NCBI GenBank assembly: GCA_007922195.1
Contig: ML681981.1
Coordinates: 8,440,958-8,504,957, forward strand
DNA length: 64,000 nt
Source of the DNA: Podocnemis expansa
Taxonomy: Eukaryota; Chordata; Testudines; Podocnemididae
Direction: 5' to 3'
This document shows positions 35,997-48,132 of this stretch, piece by piece (the stretch's first letter is position 1; each line of letters begins with the position of its first letter). The notes below the pieces were generated by a model that worked only from the letters and a program-made list of their open reading frames with translations, made no database searches and had not been told where the DNA came from. Position numbers and translations under genes: made by a program.

Positions 35997-36940
35997 ATGG
36001 TTGGCTAGAAATGGAGTCTGCCTACTATGGCTATATAAAAAAAATGGGTGTGGGTTAAATCAGGTCTGAAGTACTCTCTTGTGTACTAGCCAGTGACCAG
36101 GAGTAACACACTGCCATTGCCTTGGGAACACTATCAAATAGCATCTTACCCACTTCACTACCTTGGAACACATCCAAAGGAACAGTGCATATAGGGCCCT
36201 ATGCATACATTGACTACTTTCCCAGCAGCACAGGAACTCACCTGAGTAATCTAGAGGGTACAGTGTATGTCAAAATAATATTCAAGCTGAAGTGCTGTTG
36301 TTTTAACTACGTTTTCTGTTAAGAGAACAAATCAAAATATTTTGAAGAACTGGGAAATATTGGATCTGGCCTGTTGCTCAGCAAGTGGTTATGTTCTTTT
36401 AAGTGTGATCCACAGAATTAACTTCTTCCACTCAGCCCATGGACTACTAGCTGTAAATGTTTATCCTCCCTTTAGTACAAGGACAATTTCAGATAAATAC
36501 AAAATGCTGACAGTATCTGTAATAAATGATGACAAGATTGCTTACATTTCCAGGGGTGGAGTTTGAAAACATTGCATGGCGGTTTGACCACATGGTGGTT
36601 CTTCCCATCAGCGGTAAATGAGATCAGCATATCTCTTGGCAACTAAGCAGGGAATCCTTGCACCTTTTACCCCAGCTTCCATGTGACTGTGGAGGAGCTA
36701 TGGGAAAGTCAGTCACTGTCTGTAAAATGAGATTGTTCTTCACCATCGTTCATCTTGCTTGAAGAGGGTATGATGGTATCATGTCACACCATATTTTTAG
36801 AGCAATAGCAAGAGCCTGGCCCACCCTTTCTGTTCCCCTTTACTATCTTTTAGTTAAGATTTTATAATTTTAATTTCTAATCCTGTAACTAGAATAAAAT
36901 AAAGTAGGGAAGTGTTACAAGAGTCTTTTCCTTATCAGAA
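35997..36940. other. No gene recognised; possible SINE-like words near 36695-36750
   Basis: TATGGGAAAGTCAGTCACTG and CTGTAAAATGAGATTG resemble the 3' half of old tRNA-type/MIR-like SINEs, but the 5' half with promoter boxes is not visible. The rest is unassigned. Confidence 0.4.
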
Positions 36941-36949
36941 AATCCACTA

Positions 36950-37770
36950 AAATGATGGGGTCTAAATTAGATGTTACCATTCAGGAAAGAGATCTTGGCA
37001 TTATTGTGGGTAGTTCTCTGAGAACATCTACTTAATGTGCAATGGCAGTCAAAAAAGCTAACAGTATGTTAGGAACAATTAAGAAAGATGGATAATAAAA
37101 GAGAAAATAACATGATGCTATTTTATAAATCCATGGTAGGCACCAACGCCTTGAATATGGCATAGAGTTCTGGTCATCTCATCTCAGAAAAGGTAAATTA
37201 GAACCGGAAAAGGTACAGAGAAGGGAACAAAAATGAATAGGGGTATGAACATCTTCCATCTGAGGAGAGATTAAAAAGACTGGAACTCTTCAACTGAAAA
37301 AAGTAACATCTAAGAGGAGGTATGATGGGGTCTATAAAATCATGAATGGTGTGGAGAAAGTTAATAAGGAAGTGTTCACATACCACAACAAGCAAGGGTC
37401 ACCAAAGGAAGTTGACTGACAGCAGGCTTAAAACAAACATAAGCACACAGTGCACAGTCAACTTGTGGAACTCCTTGCCAGCAGAGGTTGTGAAGACCAA
37501 AACTATAATAGGGCTCAAAAAAGAATAGGTAAGTTCATGGAGGATAGGGTTACATCAGTGGCTAGGTGAGATATGCAACCTTATGATTTGAGTGTCCCTA
37601 CGTGTCTCACTGCTAGAAACTGGAACTGGATAAGAGGAGATGGATAATTCAATAATTGTTCTGTTCCTCCAATTTCCAGTGAAGAATCCGTCTGGTACTG
37701 GCCACTGTTAGAAGATAGGATATGGAGCTAGATGGACCATTTGTCTGACCCACTGTGTTCATTCTTATGT
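36950..37770 (+). mobile_element. Diverged L3/CR1-type LINE 3' part
   Basis: A decayed C-terminal ORF2 and 3' UTR. Readable pieces are ERDLGIIVGSSLRTS (near 36985-37030), the LEYG..FWSS-like part near 37150, EERLKRLELFN (near 37260-37295), then in ORF 37346-37528 STQCTVNLWNSLPAEVV. The 3' end has AGCTAGATGGACCATTTGTC and CTGACCC, an L3-like tail. It is more diverged than the CR1 copies at 31-36 kb, so probably older. Stops and frameshifts throughout. Confidence 0.7.
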
Positions 37771-40700
37771 TCTAAAATGCTTTAGGGGCAAATAGAGGAA
37801 AGAGAAACTCGCTGAGATTCAAAGCCAAGATTAAAGAGTGCTCAAGTTGCATCATGATATATATATAGATAGAGAGATAGTACCAGATATACAAGCAGTC
37901 CACTGACTATCAATTGTGCTAATGAAACAAACTGTCAAAAAATTATCCAAAGAGATTGAACCTCATCAGGATCTATATTGTCATCAGTTGCATGAATTTC
38001 TTTGCCATCTTGTGATGGCAACCCCATCTTCTCCCTCTCCCCATGTGAGAAGGTGGTGTGAACTTGCTAGAGAAGTCTTTCAGTGCCTAAGAGGAGTCCA
38101 CCAGTGGTCCCTTAAATTGGAGCTTTGAAAACTTTGCATATTGGATCTATATTTCCAGATGGATTCAGACAGCTCCTGTGTCTGGTTCCAGATGAGGAAC
38201 AGTGCTGTTCTCCTATCTCCCCCCCCCCCCCAAAAAAAAAAGTGCATTAGAAATAAACTGCAAAGGAAAAATCCATTAACAGTCCAAAACACTACCTGCA
38301 CTAGAGAAATTTTTACTGGTTTTATCCCTCCTAGAATGCCAAATATTGCTATCTTTTGGCTTAAAATCTGTTTCAATCCCCACTGCTTGGATTGTGCTGG
38401 AGATGAAGATGGGCAAGGGTGATAGCATGGGTAATTCAGGTTATTACAGTTCCATTGTGAACCTGCTCTGAATACTCTGCTCTTGGGAGCCAGAATGGAG
38501 CAGGTACTAGAGCAATGAAAATGTTTAAGAATGGTGGTTGCATAGCAAAACAGCAATGGTTCAGGTCACAAATGAGGGTCTTAGTATATCCCCTAATGCT
38601 TAAATCAGTTTTATCACACAATCCACTATGAAAGGATCAATTTGTGCAGACAGAGCATAAGACTCAGCAACCTTTCTCCTCTTTTACAGAGGACTGCTAA
38701 AGTAGATTACAATAAATGTTTGCTTGCAATGTTAATATTGCCTCAGTCCTCCATAGAGTCCTCCAATAAAAATAGGTAAGTCCAGAAAGACTCAATATTT
38801 TTAATAGTACAAAAAAAAGCAGGTGATTAAAAGAAACCATTCTGAGGATTCCATTGTTTCCTAAAGGAGCAGTAACTGGTAGATTTTTGACTTTGTAGTT
38901 CATCTTACAGATATGAAGGAAAATTTGTTGTAGTACATGAGTCACTTTCTTTATCTCTGCAAACTGCGTTCCTTTATTTCTGCTGCAAACATTTACTTAC
39001 TATAAATAAAAGAACCATGTATTGACGCATGGGAGTGTCTGAGGTAGGAGAGTTTGTTTTTAGCAGCCAAATAAAGGTTGCAGCCAGTAGTTAGGTAAGT
39101 GCCCATAGTATGTTGATAAGCGTCTTTCTTCAAAAATGCACTTTGTACTTTCTAGATAACACAAGTGAAATAAAATCTGGCTCGTGGTGATTAAATTACT
39201 GTTTTGGGGTTTTTAAATTAACAGATTGAATAATCAGATCGTAATGAGACATCATCACACAGCTCCCTCCTATGGAGTTTTGGAACTTAACTCTGGAGAA
39301 TTTGGTGTTGGCCATTGTTAAAGGAAGCGTCCTGGACTCAGTGGGTCTCAAGTCTGATTGATTTGAATAGTTCTTATATTATTGTGAAAATGTTTCCCTG
39401 TAGCATCTGTGGTCAAGATTTATTTTGTGGTGACGATGTTTCCCAAAGAATATTTTCTCCTGTAATAAACATTGGCCCCAAATTTGTACTGACTTTCTTT
39501 CATTCTTGCATTGTAAAGAAAACTAAAATGCACCATTAAAAAACATAAACCCCTTAATTTTTCAAGAAAAGTGTATAGGAGCTCCATGCAAATGAGCACA
39601 TCCATTCTGATGGAGTGGGTGAGAATACTTTTTGAAGTTTACTCTGCTATTGTTATGTTTGTGTGTGTGTTTTAAGTTGTTTTTAATTTACAGAGCATGG
39701 GCCAAACTGTCTATGGCATTTTGAATGCACTTTGCACAGCAGAGCAGAGGGCCAATGAAGGAGCCAGTTATGGCTTCCTGGTTCTTGATCCCAGTCCTGA
39801 TGCAGGTTAGAGCACACTGGGAGATGTTCTAAATTGTACCAGCTGGTTATAGTCCCCAAGGGGCCATATGCTAGCCCCAGAGTTGGCTTTGCCTACATTA
39901 GTGGTGGCTTAAGCATAAGTAATGACAGAGTAGGCCATATGAAGTATATATGTTTAGATGAGATTTTCATTACTAGATCCCACACTGCAGAGATGAACTA
40001 CAGCCTGATGCTGTTGAGTGTTAGATCTCCGCCACCTGTTATAGTCACGTAATGGGACTCCATTACGTTTCAGTGAATCTCAGTTTCCTCATCACAGGGT
40101 TTCCTCAGTGCTGTATGACTAGAAGCAGAGAATGGCACATACAGAATGTTTGTTGAGCTTAACTGGCTGTATGTTTCCTATAAATTAATGTGCATTCAAA
40201 AATAGACACACCTTTTTGTCCCTCCCTTTCCTTCCCTGTAGCTGGGACTCAGTGAGCAGAGCTTGCCCAGGCAAGGAGAGAACAGACTCGGAGAGTATGA
40301 TCTCTCTGCAGCATTATCCCCTGGGAAAACACTACAATATTGATAGAAATTCATGCTGACTGAAGAAGCTCTGACTTACATGGAGCTCTGTGCTCATGGT
40401 GATTTTGTTTGCCCTGAGATAGTGTGCCAGGATAGTTAAGTGCCTGCACAGGTGAGTACTGCAGTGATCCAGGGCCTAAGAAGAGTTGCAGGAAGCACTC
40501 CATACTACTCCTGTGCTCTTTATGGTGACCAGCAGCATTTCCAAACCACTGACACTTTTCATGGCCAGCAAGTCTGTACTCTGTAGTACCTGGCACCTCA
40601 TGTTTTGTATAGGTGCAAAATCATGGAAACATTTGCATTTATTTTTTCTCCCATGAACCTTATCTTTGGGAGAAACTAGGGCCCTGAGACTGTTAGGGTC

Positions 40701-42971
40701 TTTTCTACCCAGCTTCGCCTCCTCCAGGGGTGCTAAGAACCCAGCTCCCATTGACTTGAATTAATGTGGTGTGTGTCAGGCTTTGGGGATTTTAAATAAT
40801 GAGTTTCTTCATTAAATGTATTCCCAAATTCCATTCCCTTGCCCTGGAATCAGACCACGGCTACATTCTCATTCCTCTCTCCTGTAAAGTACTGTCATTT
40901 CCCCCAGCAATTTGCACAGTGTTGGGCCTGTAAAACCTATTAATAGCCAACTTTCCCCTTCTAGCAACTGTTGTCTGTTTTAGCCCTAATCTGCAGTTCA
41001 CAGTGAAAGTACTTATTGTACTTTAAGGCAAGTGCGATCAATGACTTTTTAAAAGCTGCTGAGTGTTTGATTGGCATCCAACCACAACATCTTTAGAGAG
41101 AAGTACCTGTCTGAAAGAGGCCACGTGACATGACTTTGTCTGGATTTTCATACATCTGCTGCTGCTAAAATAACTGTGAAAGGGAATTAGTCACTGAAGC
41201 AAGTCAGTTTCCAGGCTAGATGAATAACAGGCCGCTGTGAGAGTGGATAGGAAAATGGCTCAGTCACAAGAGCATTGCATGGATTGTTACCATGTTACAG
41301 TCATTCTGCTGCTCAGACAGGGCATTGTCTGTACCTACTGTGCCATGGAGGTACTGTGAGTTAAGAAACAACTTCTCTACAGAACACCATAGCATCAGAT
41401 TATCTGTCCCCCCCAGCCTTGGTAGGACTGAGGGGAATCTGAGGCTGGTTTATGAGCTACTACATTGATGTTTTAAGACCTCCTCAGTCTGTCTCCTCCT
41501 CAGCCTGCACTTGCAGTCGTACCTTCATGGCCATGCTTTTGTTTGGACTGTGGAAGAAAGCAGTCTTCAGTAATGCAAGCATGAAGGACCTAGGATAGGT
41601 GTTTCTGGCATTTAGCCTGGAAGAAAGCGTGAAACGTGAAGGCACGAATGTCAGCTGGCAATCAGGCATCTGCGGGCATGTTGGTGAAAGAGGGAAGGCA
41701 TGTGTGAAATAGAAGGGGAAAGATGAGGAGGAGTAGGAGAAAGGAGGGAGATGAGAGAGGGCAAAGAGCCACATCTCCAACCTAGGGTCTGATTTCCAAG
41801 AAATAAAGACAGCGGGTCAGATCCTGCTGTGCAGCCAAACTGCTCATGGTGCAAGTCCAGAGGGAGGAGAGTTCACCATTGCACTTGATTGTGGTCCCAT
41901 GGTATGCAGGGCCAGTCCCCTGGCATATAATAGAGTTATAATTTATGCCAAATGTAAACCAACCCCAGGTGCTGAAACTTCAGCTGTGACCTCCAGACCC
42001 TTTGCTCTTACCACAGCCCATTACCCTGTTGTCCTGGGAGTAGGAAATGGGACTGGTGTGAAGAGCCTCTGTGCTGGCTTTATGCCATCTTGCTAGTGGC
42101 TGATGATCTAGGGCCAGACACTGGTTGGCGCAGTACACGGTGGTGAATGAAAAGGTGCCAGGAAAGAGAATGAGGAGACAGTGTTAATTTGGCTGCAACC
42201 TCTGATGCACTAATTCATTTCAATCATTAATGATTATAAAAGCCTTCTGTGGGATTCTGAGCATGCCACCCACTGCAATAACAATGAGCTAAAAGGACTA
42301 AAATGCACAAAAAGGTGCAAACTCCAAAAACAAGTTGCATAGGTCAACGTGTATCAAACCATGTATCTACCAGAAAGATGTCTGCAGTGGGTGTGACTAA
42401 AAACATTCACTGCAGAGATTGAACTGAAGACACTGGGCTAGAGTTTCATAGAATGGGCTAGCTCTTTGAGTACAGTGTGCTTTGTGTTTGCAAGTTTTGT
42501 TCTTGAATTGTGAACCTGTAAATATGAATTACAGGTGCAAATCAAAGTACTTTTACCTCTATTTGCCTGTTTTGCACCACAATTATGTGATTAAAGCACA
42601 AGTTTCCAGTTTGCCCCATGACAGAATTGTGGGTATGCCTGCACCACAGACAGCCTGGCTGGGCCTGTGAAAATGTGACCACTGTTTCATGGAAAATGGG
42701 AAGCGCTGCCCTTCTAAACATGTGGCAGCATGCCTATCAGTGCTTCTTGTAGCCTTGGTGAAGGGATTACATTATGTATTCCTAAAATGAAGCCAGTTCT
42801 GGCATGGAAAGCATGAGTTTGATTAACAGTGCCCAGCAGATTAGGTTAAGATTGAGAAATACAACATCCAGTTGCAACAGGATGCAAGGGGAATTAGGAG
42901 GTAGAATGTAACTACCTAAGAAGGAAATTGGTCAGGACATCATACCAGAGCTAACACTGGACCTGTGTGAA
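37771..42971. other. No gene recognised; C(13)A(10) run at 38219-38241 and GATA-type tract near 37857-37880
   Basis: About 5 kb with no element I can name and no ORF with a domain. The 158-codon minus ORF (38080-38556) spans the C/A homopolymer and translates to Gly and Phe runs there, so it is not a gene. This is the longest repeat-poor stretch here, so a conserved non-coding element could hide in it. Confidence 0.5.
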
Positions 42972-43775
42972 ATGTGTCAGCAGAGTGTTTGGACAAAATG
43001 CTTGGCAATCCCCCTTTTTGCTTTGTGGTGTTCCTTATTGCTTTCAGTTTCAAGTGCAGACAAGCTAGAGCTGTTTTCAAAAACCAGGGAGGACTTTTTC
43101 CCAGAAAACTTGTCTATTCTTTTTGTCAAAAAAAATCAATTTTTTTCAACCAGCCCAAATACAAACTTCAAATTCCAAAGAGAGAGATCCCAAACTGCTG
43201 GGTGTTGCTTGATAGCAAGTAGAAAACCATGCAGAAAGGCTGTTTCATATAGCTTCCATCCAAATTTAGGTAAATATTATCTATATTTCACGTTAGGAAG
43301 AGATCAATTGAGAGCATTTTCTCAGGTAGTTAGGGCTGCTACCTCTGAGGGACAAAACAATGGGATCTTTGGAATGATCCTGAATCCAAAAATTGGACAA
43401 TTGGCAGAGTACAGTGGGCACCCTTACAGATTTCCCAAGACAGCTACCTCAAGAAAAGGGACAGTTCTGAGAACACCTGGATAGGTGGCAATGCCACAGT
43501 GGTTAAAAACTCACTCACAAAAGTTCTACGTGGCTCTGGAGGACCCCAACTTTTGCCAACAGTGTCACAGGATCTTTTATAGAATAACCACAAGTGGTCA
43601 GGGCTTCCATTTCATACAGCTCATCTTCCCTTGTATTCTGTTGCATAGCAGCCGTCTTGATTCAGTACTGACTCAGACAGAAAAATGCCAGAATAAAACA
43701 CCAATTCCATTTCCTGAAGCAACTAGAACTCTCCCATCACATCCTGAGCTCATCTACTCTGATGGCAAAATCTGA
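42972..43775 (+). other. 804-bp frame open except for one in-frame TAG; not accepted as a gene
   Basis: The frame gives 170 codons from ATG 42972 to TAG (43482-43484), then 96 more codons in the same frame to 43775. The N-terminus (KCLAIPLFALWCSLLLSVSS) is hydrophobic and looks like a signal peptide, but AT-rich sequence produces such runs easily. No domain is recognised, and part of the stretch (about 43080-43150) shares TTTTTCAA/GTCAAAAAAA words with repeat-like DNA at 13.6-14.0 kb. I consider it most likely a chance ORF. Confidence 0.15.
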
Positions 43776-44029
43776 TGGGACCAGAGCATAAATGTGTGTA
43801 CGCCCTCAGGAATGGGAGATGTAAACAAGGAAGGGAAATGTTAGGATGAAGGTCACAAAGAAGAGTAATCAGACAGTGGTAGAATAACTTCACTTGTGGT
43901 CTGTTACTGTGGGTTCTGCCAACACAAGTGAGAGAAGAGTAGAAGACGCTGTATTCACTGGAGGCCCCTGTACTGTGCAGATCTAAAATGGACTGTAGTA
44001 CTCTTAGTCACCCATTTTTAAAGTTTGCT
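43776..44029. other. No gene recognised
   Basis: Unassigned sequence. Confidence 0.5.
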
Positions 44030-44088
44030 GTCATGTTAGTCTAGTTCAGTAAAACACACAAGGGCTCCTTGTTTGTTTTACAGGATGG
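44030..44088. mobile_element. Minimal PLE inverted remnant
   Basis: GTTAGTCTAGTTCAGTAAAA is the minus-oriented PLE terminal extension. It is followed after CACACAAGG by plus-oriented GCTCCTTGTTTGTTTTAC. Only about 55 bp remain. It repeats in miniature the inverted layout of 14938-15071 and 44240-44431. No target duplication was identified. Confidence 0.5.
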
Positions 44089-44239
44089 TAGAGTGTCTTT
44101 GAGAACAGGCCTGCTGGGATGACCAAGTTTCATCTAAATCAATAGATGTAACATAGCCCTCTACTGGCCATCTGGTATACATGACAAAAACCAGTGCAGT
44201 ACTTGGCGATTAATTGGTGAGAAGGGGATAAAAAATGAC

Positions 44240-44431
44240 AAAAAAGGCAAGGAGTCTTGTGACACTTGAAGACTAACAGATTTATTTATCACATGAGATT
44301 TATCACATCCCATTTCATCAGATTTGCTCCCATGAAAACTAATGCAATAAATAAATCTGTTAGTCTTTAAATGCCATAAGACTCCTTGCTTTTTTTGCTT
44401 TACTAGACTAACATGGCTGCTCCTTTGGAGC
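44240..44431. mobile_element. PLE-derived inverted unit, hairpin arms of about 50 bp
   Basis: The left arm is a minus PLE tail (GGCAAGGAGTCTTGTGACAC, TTGAAGACTAACAGATTTAT). The right arm is a plus tail (AATAAATCTGTTAGTCTTTA, ATGCCATAAGACTCCTTGC) plus the extension CTAGACTAACATGGCTGCTC and CTTTGGAGC. The loop holds a partly scrambled CCCATTTCATCAGAT segment. Both outer ends are PLE 3' ends and only the right has the extension. No clear flanking duplication. Confidence 0.75.
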
Positions 44432-45680
44432 TTGATATATTGAACTGTCTGATATGAGATTTAGATGTTTACTTTGGATCTTAGTGTTGCACTAACAATA
44501 TTATGGTGAGAGTTGATAATTTCATTATAAGCCCCTTCCTTGTAGATGCTTGTAGATGATGATTTGGGGAGATTAAAAATCTCATTGTGATGAAATTTCT
44601 CATGCTTATGCTCAACTCCAAAATATTTTTTAGGGAGTTTTCATTATATAATGAAGAAATTTTTTACCCGCTCCTTATTTCAAAGTAGCATTTTTGTTAC
44701 AAAGAGGAATCAAATAAAAATAGTGTTTTATCCAGATGAACCCAAAGCACGTGGGAACAGAGAGGCTGCTTATTATGCAACACATTTGAATACCAGATTA
44801 CAAAAGAATATGGGAGGGTGGGGGGGGGAAGACCTGGAGATTTAATAGCCCTCTTTGAAGGGCCTAAGCAACTTTTCTGGTGGCGCCTCACATAGCAAAT
44901 GTAACAGACAACTTTAGTCTTTTCCTTGCAGAGGAAATGAGAGAATTAGGGGCCTGATCCAAAGCCCATTGAAATGAATATCTCTGATGCATTCCATTTC
45001 CTGAAGAACGAAATGTCTGTGTAATCAGAGGTAAAGCAGACACTGAAACTGCAGCTATCCTTTTATTTTCCTTATTTCCTTTCTAAAGAAATCTTAATGC
45101 ATTCCATCAACATAGCTCTCTCCGTGTATCTTGTTCCTTTCCCCCAAATATCTTTTTTATATGTCCCCAATTACACTGTGCTATCTATTTTTCTCACAGA
45201 TACAAAAGATAATCCATTGTACTCACTATAGGAATACAAACAAAAGAATGTATGAAAACAAATGATGTGGTTTGAAGAACTATATTTTCAATTGATGGCT
45301 TCCTCTGTGTCTGCTTCTGACACCCACAAAATACCACTACTCTGCGAAAATCATCTGGTGATAGATGCTGATAGAGCACATGTGATGGATAGATAGGACA
45401 GGAAAAACAGAACAGATGGATTTCTGTACTCAGTTGCTTGTGGTAAGCACCTGGTTAATATTCAGCTCAAGACAACGTGAAGTGAATTGTATTGCTTGCT
45501 CTTAGCTGCTTCCTCCCTTCCCCCGTGACAAGGGGCAAATTATGATTATAAGAACTAAAATCTATTTTTCCCACTGAAATCTTAATTTTACTTCTAGCAA
45601 AAGGTGTAAAACAAGCACCACATTAATAGTAATTAAATCCAAAAGACAGATTTTTATTTTGTTGTTGTTTTTATGAAAAT
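44432..45680. other. No gene recognised
   Basis: AT-rich unassigned sequence with a G run near 44820-44828. Confidence 0.55.
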
Positions 45681-45683
45681 GTA

Positions 45684-46250
45684 TGCCATACTGTAGCTGT
45701 GTTAGCCATGGGGTATTAAACACATAAGCTGGGCTTGATAAAACCTAGGGGGGTCTGGGGCTCCCCACCCTTGTTGGTCCCCCTACTGCTATGGCACACT
45801 GGCTGGGGGCAGGATGCTCACCCCCACATGCTGGGAGGTAGCCACACGTGGGCCTGCGCTGCTGTGGGAGCAGTGGAGGTGGCTGCGCTGGGGCATTGCT
45901 CACCTGCTGTGGGCACGCCCCGTGGGTCAGTGCTACTGGGGGGTCAGGCCAGAGGCTACAGTCTACCGCACCAATGCCCTAGTGCCTGGGGGCTAGGCAG
46001 AGAGACTGCTGACAATGATCAATGGCAGCCTGTCAGTCACTCAGGCTGGGTTGGATTTTTGGGGGCCTGCAGTGTCCCCCTTTTGGTTGGGCCAGGGACT
46101 GCAGTCCCTACAGTCGCTGTCTTAATCCAGCCCTGGACACAAGGTAAGAGAGGTACTATCTTTTGTTAGACCAACTTCTGTGGCTCAGAGAGACAAGGTA
46201 TGAATTTACACAGAGAGTGTCATCTTGATGAGGATGTGGCCCGTGTGATT
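45684..46250 (-). mobile_element. Second PLE-like tail family, split by a hAT insertion
   Basis: The left piece (45684-45728) reads CTGTAGCTGTGTTAGCCATG and GGGTATTAAACACATAAG. The right piece (from 46136) reads ACAAGGTAAGAGAGGTACTA, TCTTTTGTTAGACCAACTTC and AGAGAGACAAGG. Joined, they match the order of the copy at 49713 (GCCATATTGGTCCCA, GACAAGGTAGGTGAGATAAA, GGACCAACTTCTGTTGG). The assignment to PLE rests on analogy with the inverted-tail layout at 49.7 kb; this copy has no coding part. Confidence 0.55.
45729..46135. mobile_element. hAT-like non-autonomous element, 407 bp, nested in a PLE-like tail
   Basis: Ends are CTGGGCTTGATAAAAC and CTTAATCCAGCCCTG (inverted, imperfect). The interior is GC-rich with GGGGTCTGGGGCTCC near the left and GGGACTGCAGTCCC near the right. 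Flanks CACATAAG (45721-45728) and GACACAAG (46136-46143) agree at 6 of 8. The interrupted host sequence continues across the two flanks, which supports the boundaries. The 144-codon ORF inside is composition-driven. Confidence 0.65.
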
Positions 46251-47590
46251 AATAGTGGAATAATATATTTTATGCGGCTGGCACTCATGGGACTCTTTCC
46301 TTTGAGGGTTTCTTGTGACCTTATGAAACATAATTGAGTTATGAGCTTGCCAGAAGCCATAGATGGAAATTATTTCTTTGTTTAACTGCTGCTTGTGTTT
46401 TGTTGTGATTCAGAGTATTGATCTGTGAGTGGCTGTCACAATGCCATCATGTTTCTCTGAAACACATAAAGGTGGTTTCTCATACTGTACCATGGCAAGT
46501 AGGTTCACTTACACTGATGTTCTAAAGTCTTGGGTCCAAGAAGTTTAAAGTGTGTTGTCCTGATAACAGATCAATGATGTATTTCTCTGAGCTCTGGGGC
46601 AGTGAAGGTTCTTAGATGCTGGCTAGTTCTCTTACCAGAAGTTAACAAAGATTAGTAGCTTGCTCACTTCAGTATTGCAGGACTCATGTCATGTCCTATA
46701 GTGAATATAAGGAAATAACCACTGAACAGCACTGATGTGATGAGTTAACTATACCTGTTTACCTTGGGTTAAAATTGGCAAGCATTTAAGGACCTCCACT
46801 GTGGTGCTGTGTATATAATTTGGTTTAGTAGCCAGTGGACTGCATTTATTTGAGTAAAATGTGACATTTATGAAGCAGCTTTAATGCAAGGACTGAAAGG
46901 CGCCATGGTCTTTGAAAACTCTTTTTAAATTAGTCAGGAATTATTTTATCTCTCAGTGAAATACAGATCCGTGCAAGTGGAAGGCAACTGCCATTAAATA
47001 CCACTTAGCAGCAGTGCCAGACAAAAATGAGTCATGTTATCTATCTGTCATATACTAGTTACCCACATGCACCCAATACATATTAGTGAATACCCCTATG
47101 TTTGCAGATAGGCTCTGCAATTCCTACAGATCATCAGGTCTTTAAGTATGATCCAAAAGAAAGCAACCATTTATCTTTGGACACCAGTAGATGATTCAGC
47201 GAGAACAGCTCTACCTAAGTTGTGTCTGGCCTTTGCAGTAGTGTGCAAGGAAGAGCAGGGAGCAAGGAACCGTCCTCTTTTTACACTTTCCTATAGTGTG
47301 AGAGAGAGTCATAGTCGCTGCCCTTGGGTGCTCTTCTTAGCACCCTTGAGGGTGCAAATGCTCCACTGTGCTAGTCAGCAGAAGTGGTAAAGGTTATGCT
47401 CTTTCCCCAAAGGAATGGTTCAGCATTCAGACTCTTCCTTTGCATGAAAAAAGATGCAATCCCTTCTTGGAGCTCCCTCTGGGCTGGGATGGCTCAACAC
47501 CACCTTAGTACAGAGTTATGGATAGCTTATGTGAACTGGCCCTGAGTGACTAAGGGTATAATTACATTGCAGCTGTGAGTGAGCCTCTCA
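46251..47590. other. No gene recognised
   Basis: Unassigned; no named repeat and no ORF with a domain. Confidence 0.55.
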
Positions 47591-47598
47591 GCCCTGGT

Positions 47599-47887
47599 TA
47601 GGGTTACCAGATGTCAGGTAAAAGGAGGACATGTCTTCCTTTTTATCTTCATGTCTTCCATCCGGCAGGCATTTTAAAAATACATGATTTTGTCTGGCTT
47701 TTTACTTACAGGGTTTAAAGTATGCTGGAATGCCCCAGAACATGCTATTTTTGGGGGAAGCATTTCAGGGCCCCCTAAAACCAGAAGAATATTACATTAA
47801 TACTACATTTTCTCCACGTGTCCTCCAATGTCCTCCTTTTCATACTTCTCCATCCTCCTTTCCATGCTTTGGTATCTGGTAACCCTA
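47599..47887. mobile_element. hAT-type MITE, 289 bp, perfect 8-bp TSD (copy 2 of 2)
   Basis: Same family as 22059-22340: TAGGGTTACCAGATGTCAGG at the left and GGTATCTGGTAACCCTA at the right. The target duplication GCCCTGGT is exact at 47591-47598 and 47888-47895. The two copies align nearly end to end with substitutions and small indels. Confidence 0.92.
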
Positions 47888-48132
47888 GCCCTGGTAGATG
47901 GATTTGTATTACCAGGGCTTGAGCTTGCATGTTAAAAATAGCTTTGTGGATGTGACATCTCCAGCAAAGACTCAAACTAGCCTCTGAGGGGGTGGTCAGG
48001 TGGACTTGGGAGCCCAAAAATATTGCACAAGTCACAATGTCTACATTGCTATTTTTAGTGAGCTCCATTTGCATGACTCTGCCTACCTGGGTGGAGTACT
48101 CACTCCCAACTGTGCTGTAGCCATGTCTGAAC

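Noticed and set aside
38080..38556. 158-codon minus ORF
   Set aside because: It passes through a C(13)A(10) homopolymer that gives Phe and Gly runs; no domain.
45735..46169. 144-codon plus ORF
   Set aside because: Lies almost wholly in a GC-rich non-autonomous hAT-like element.
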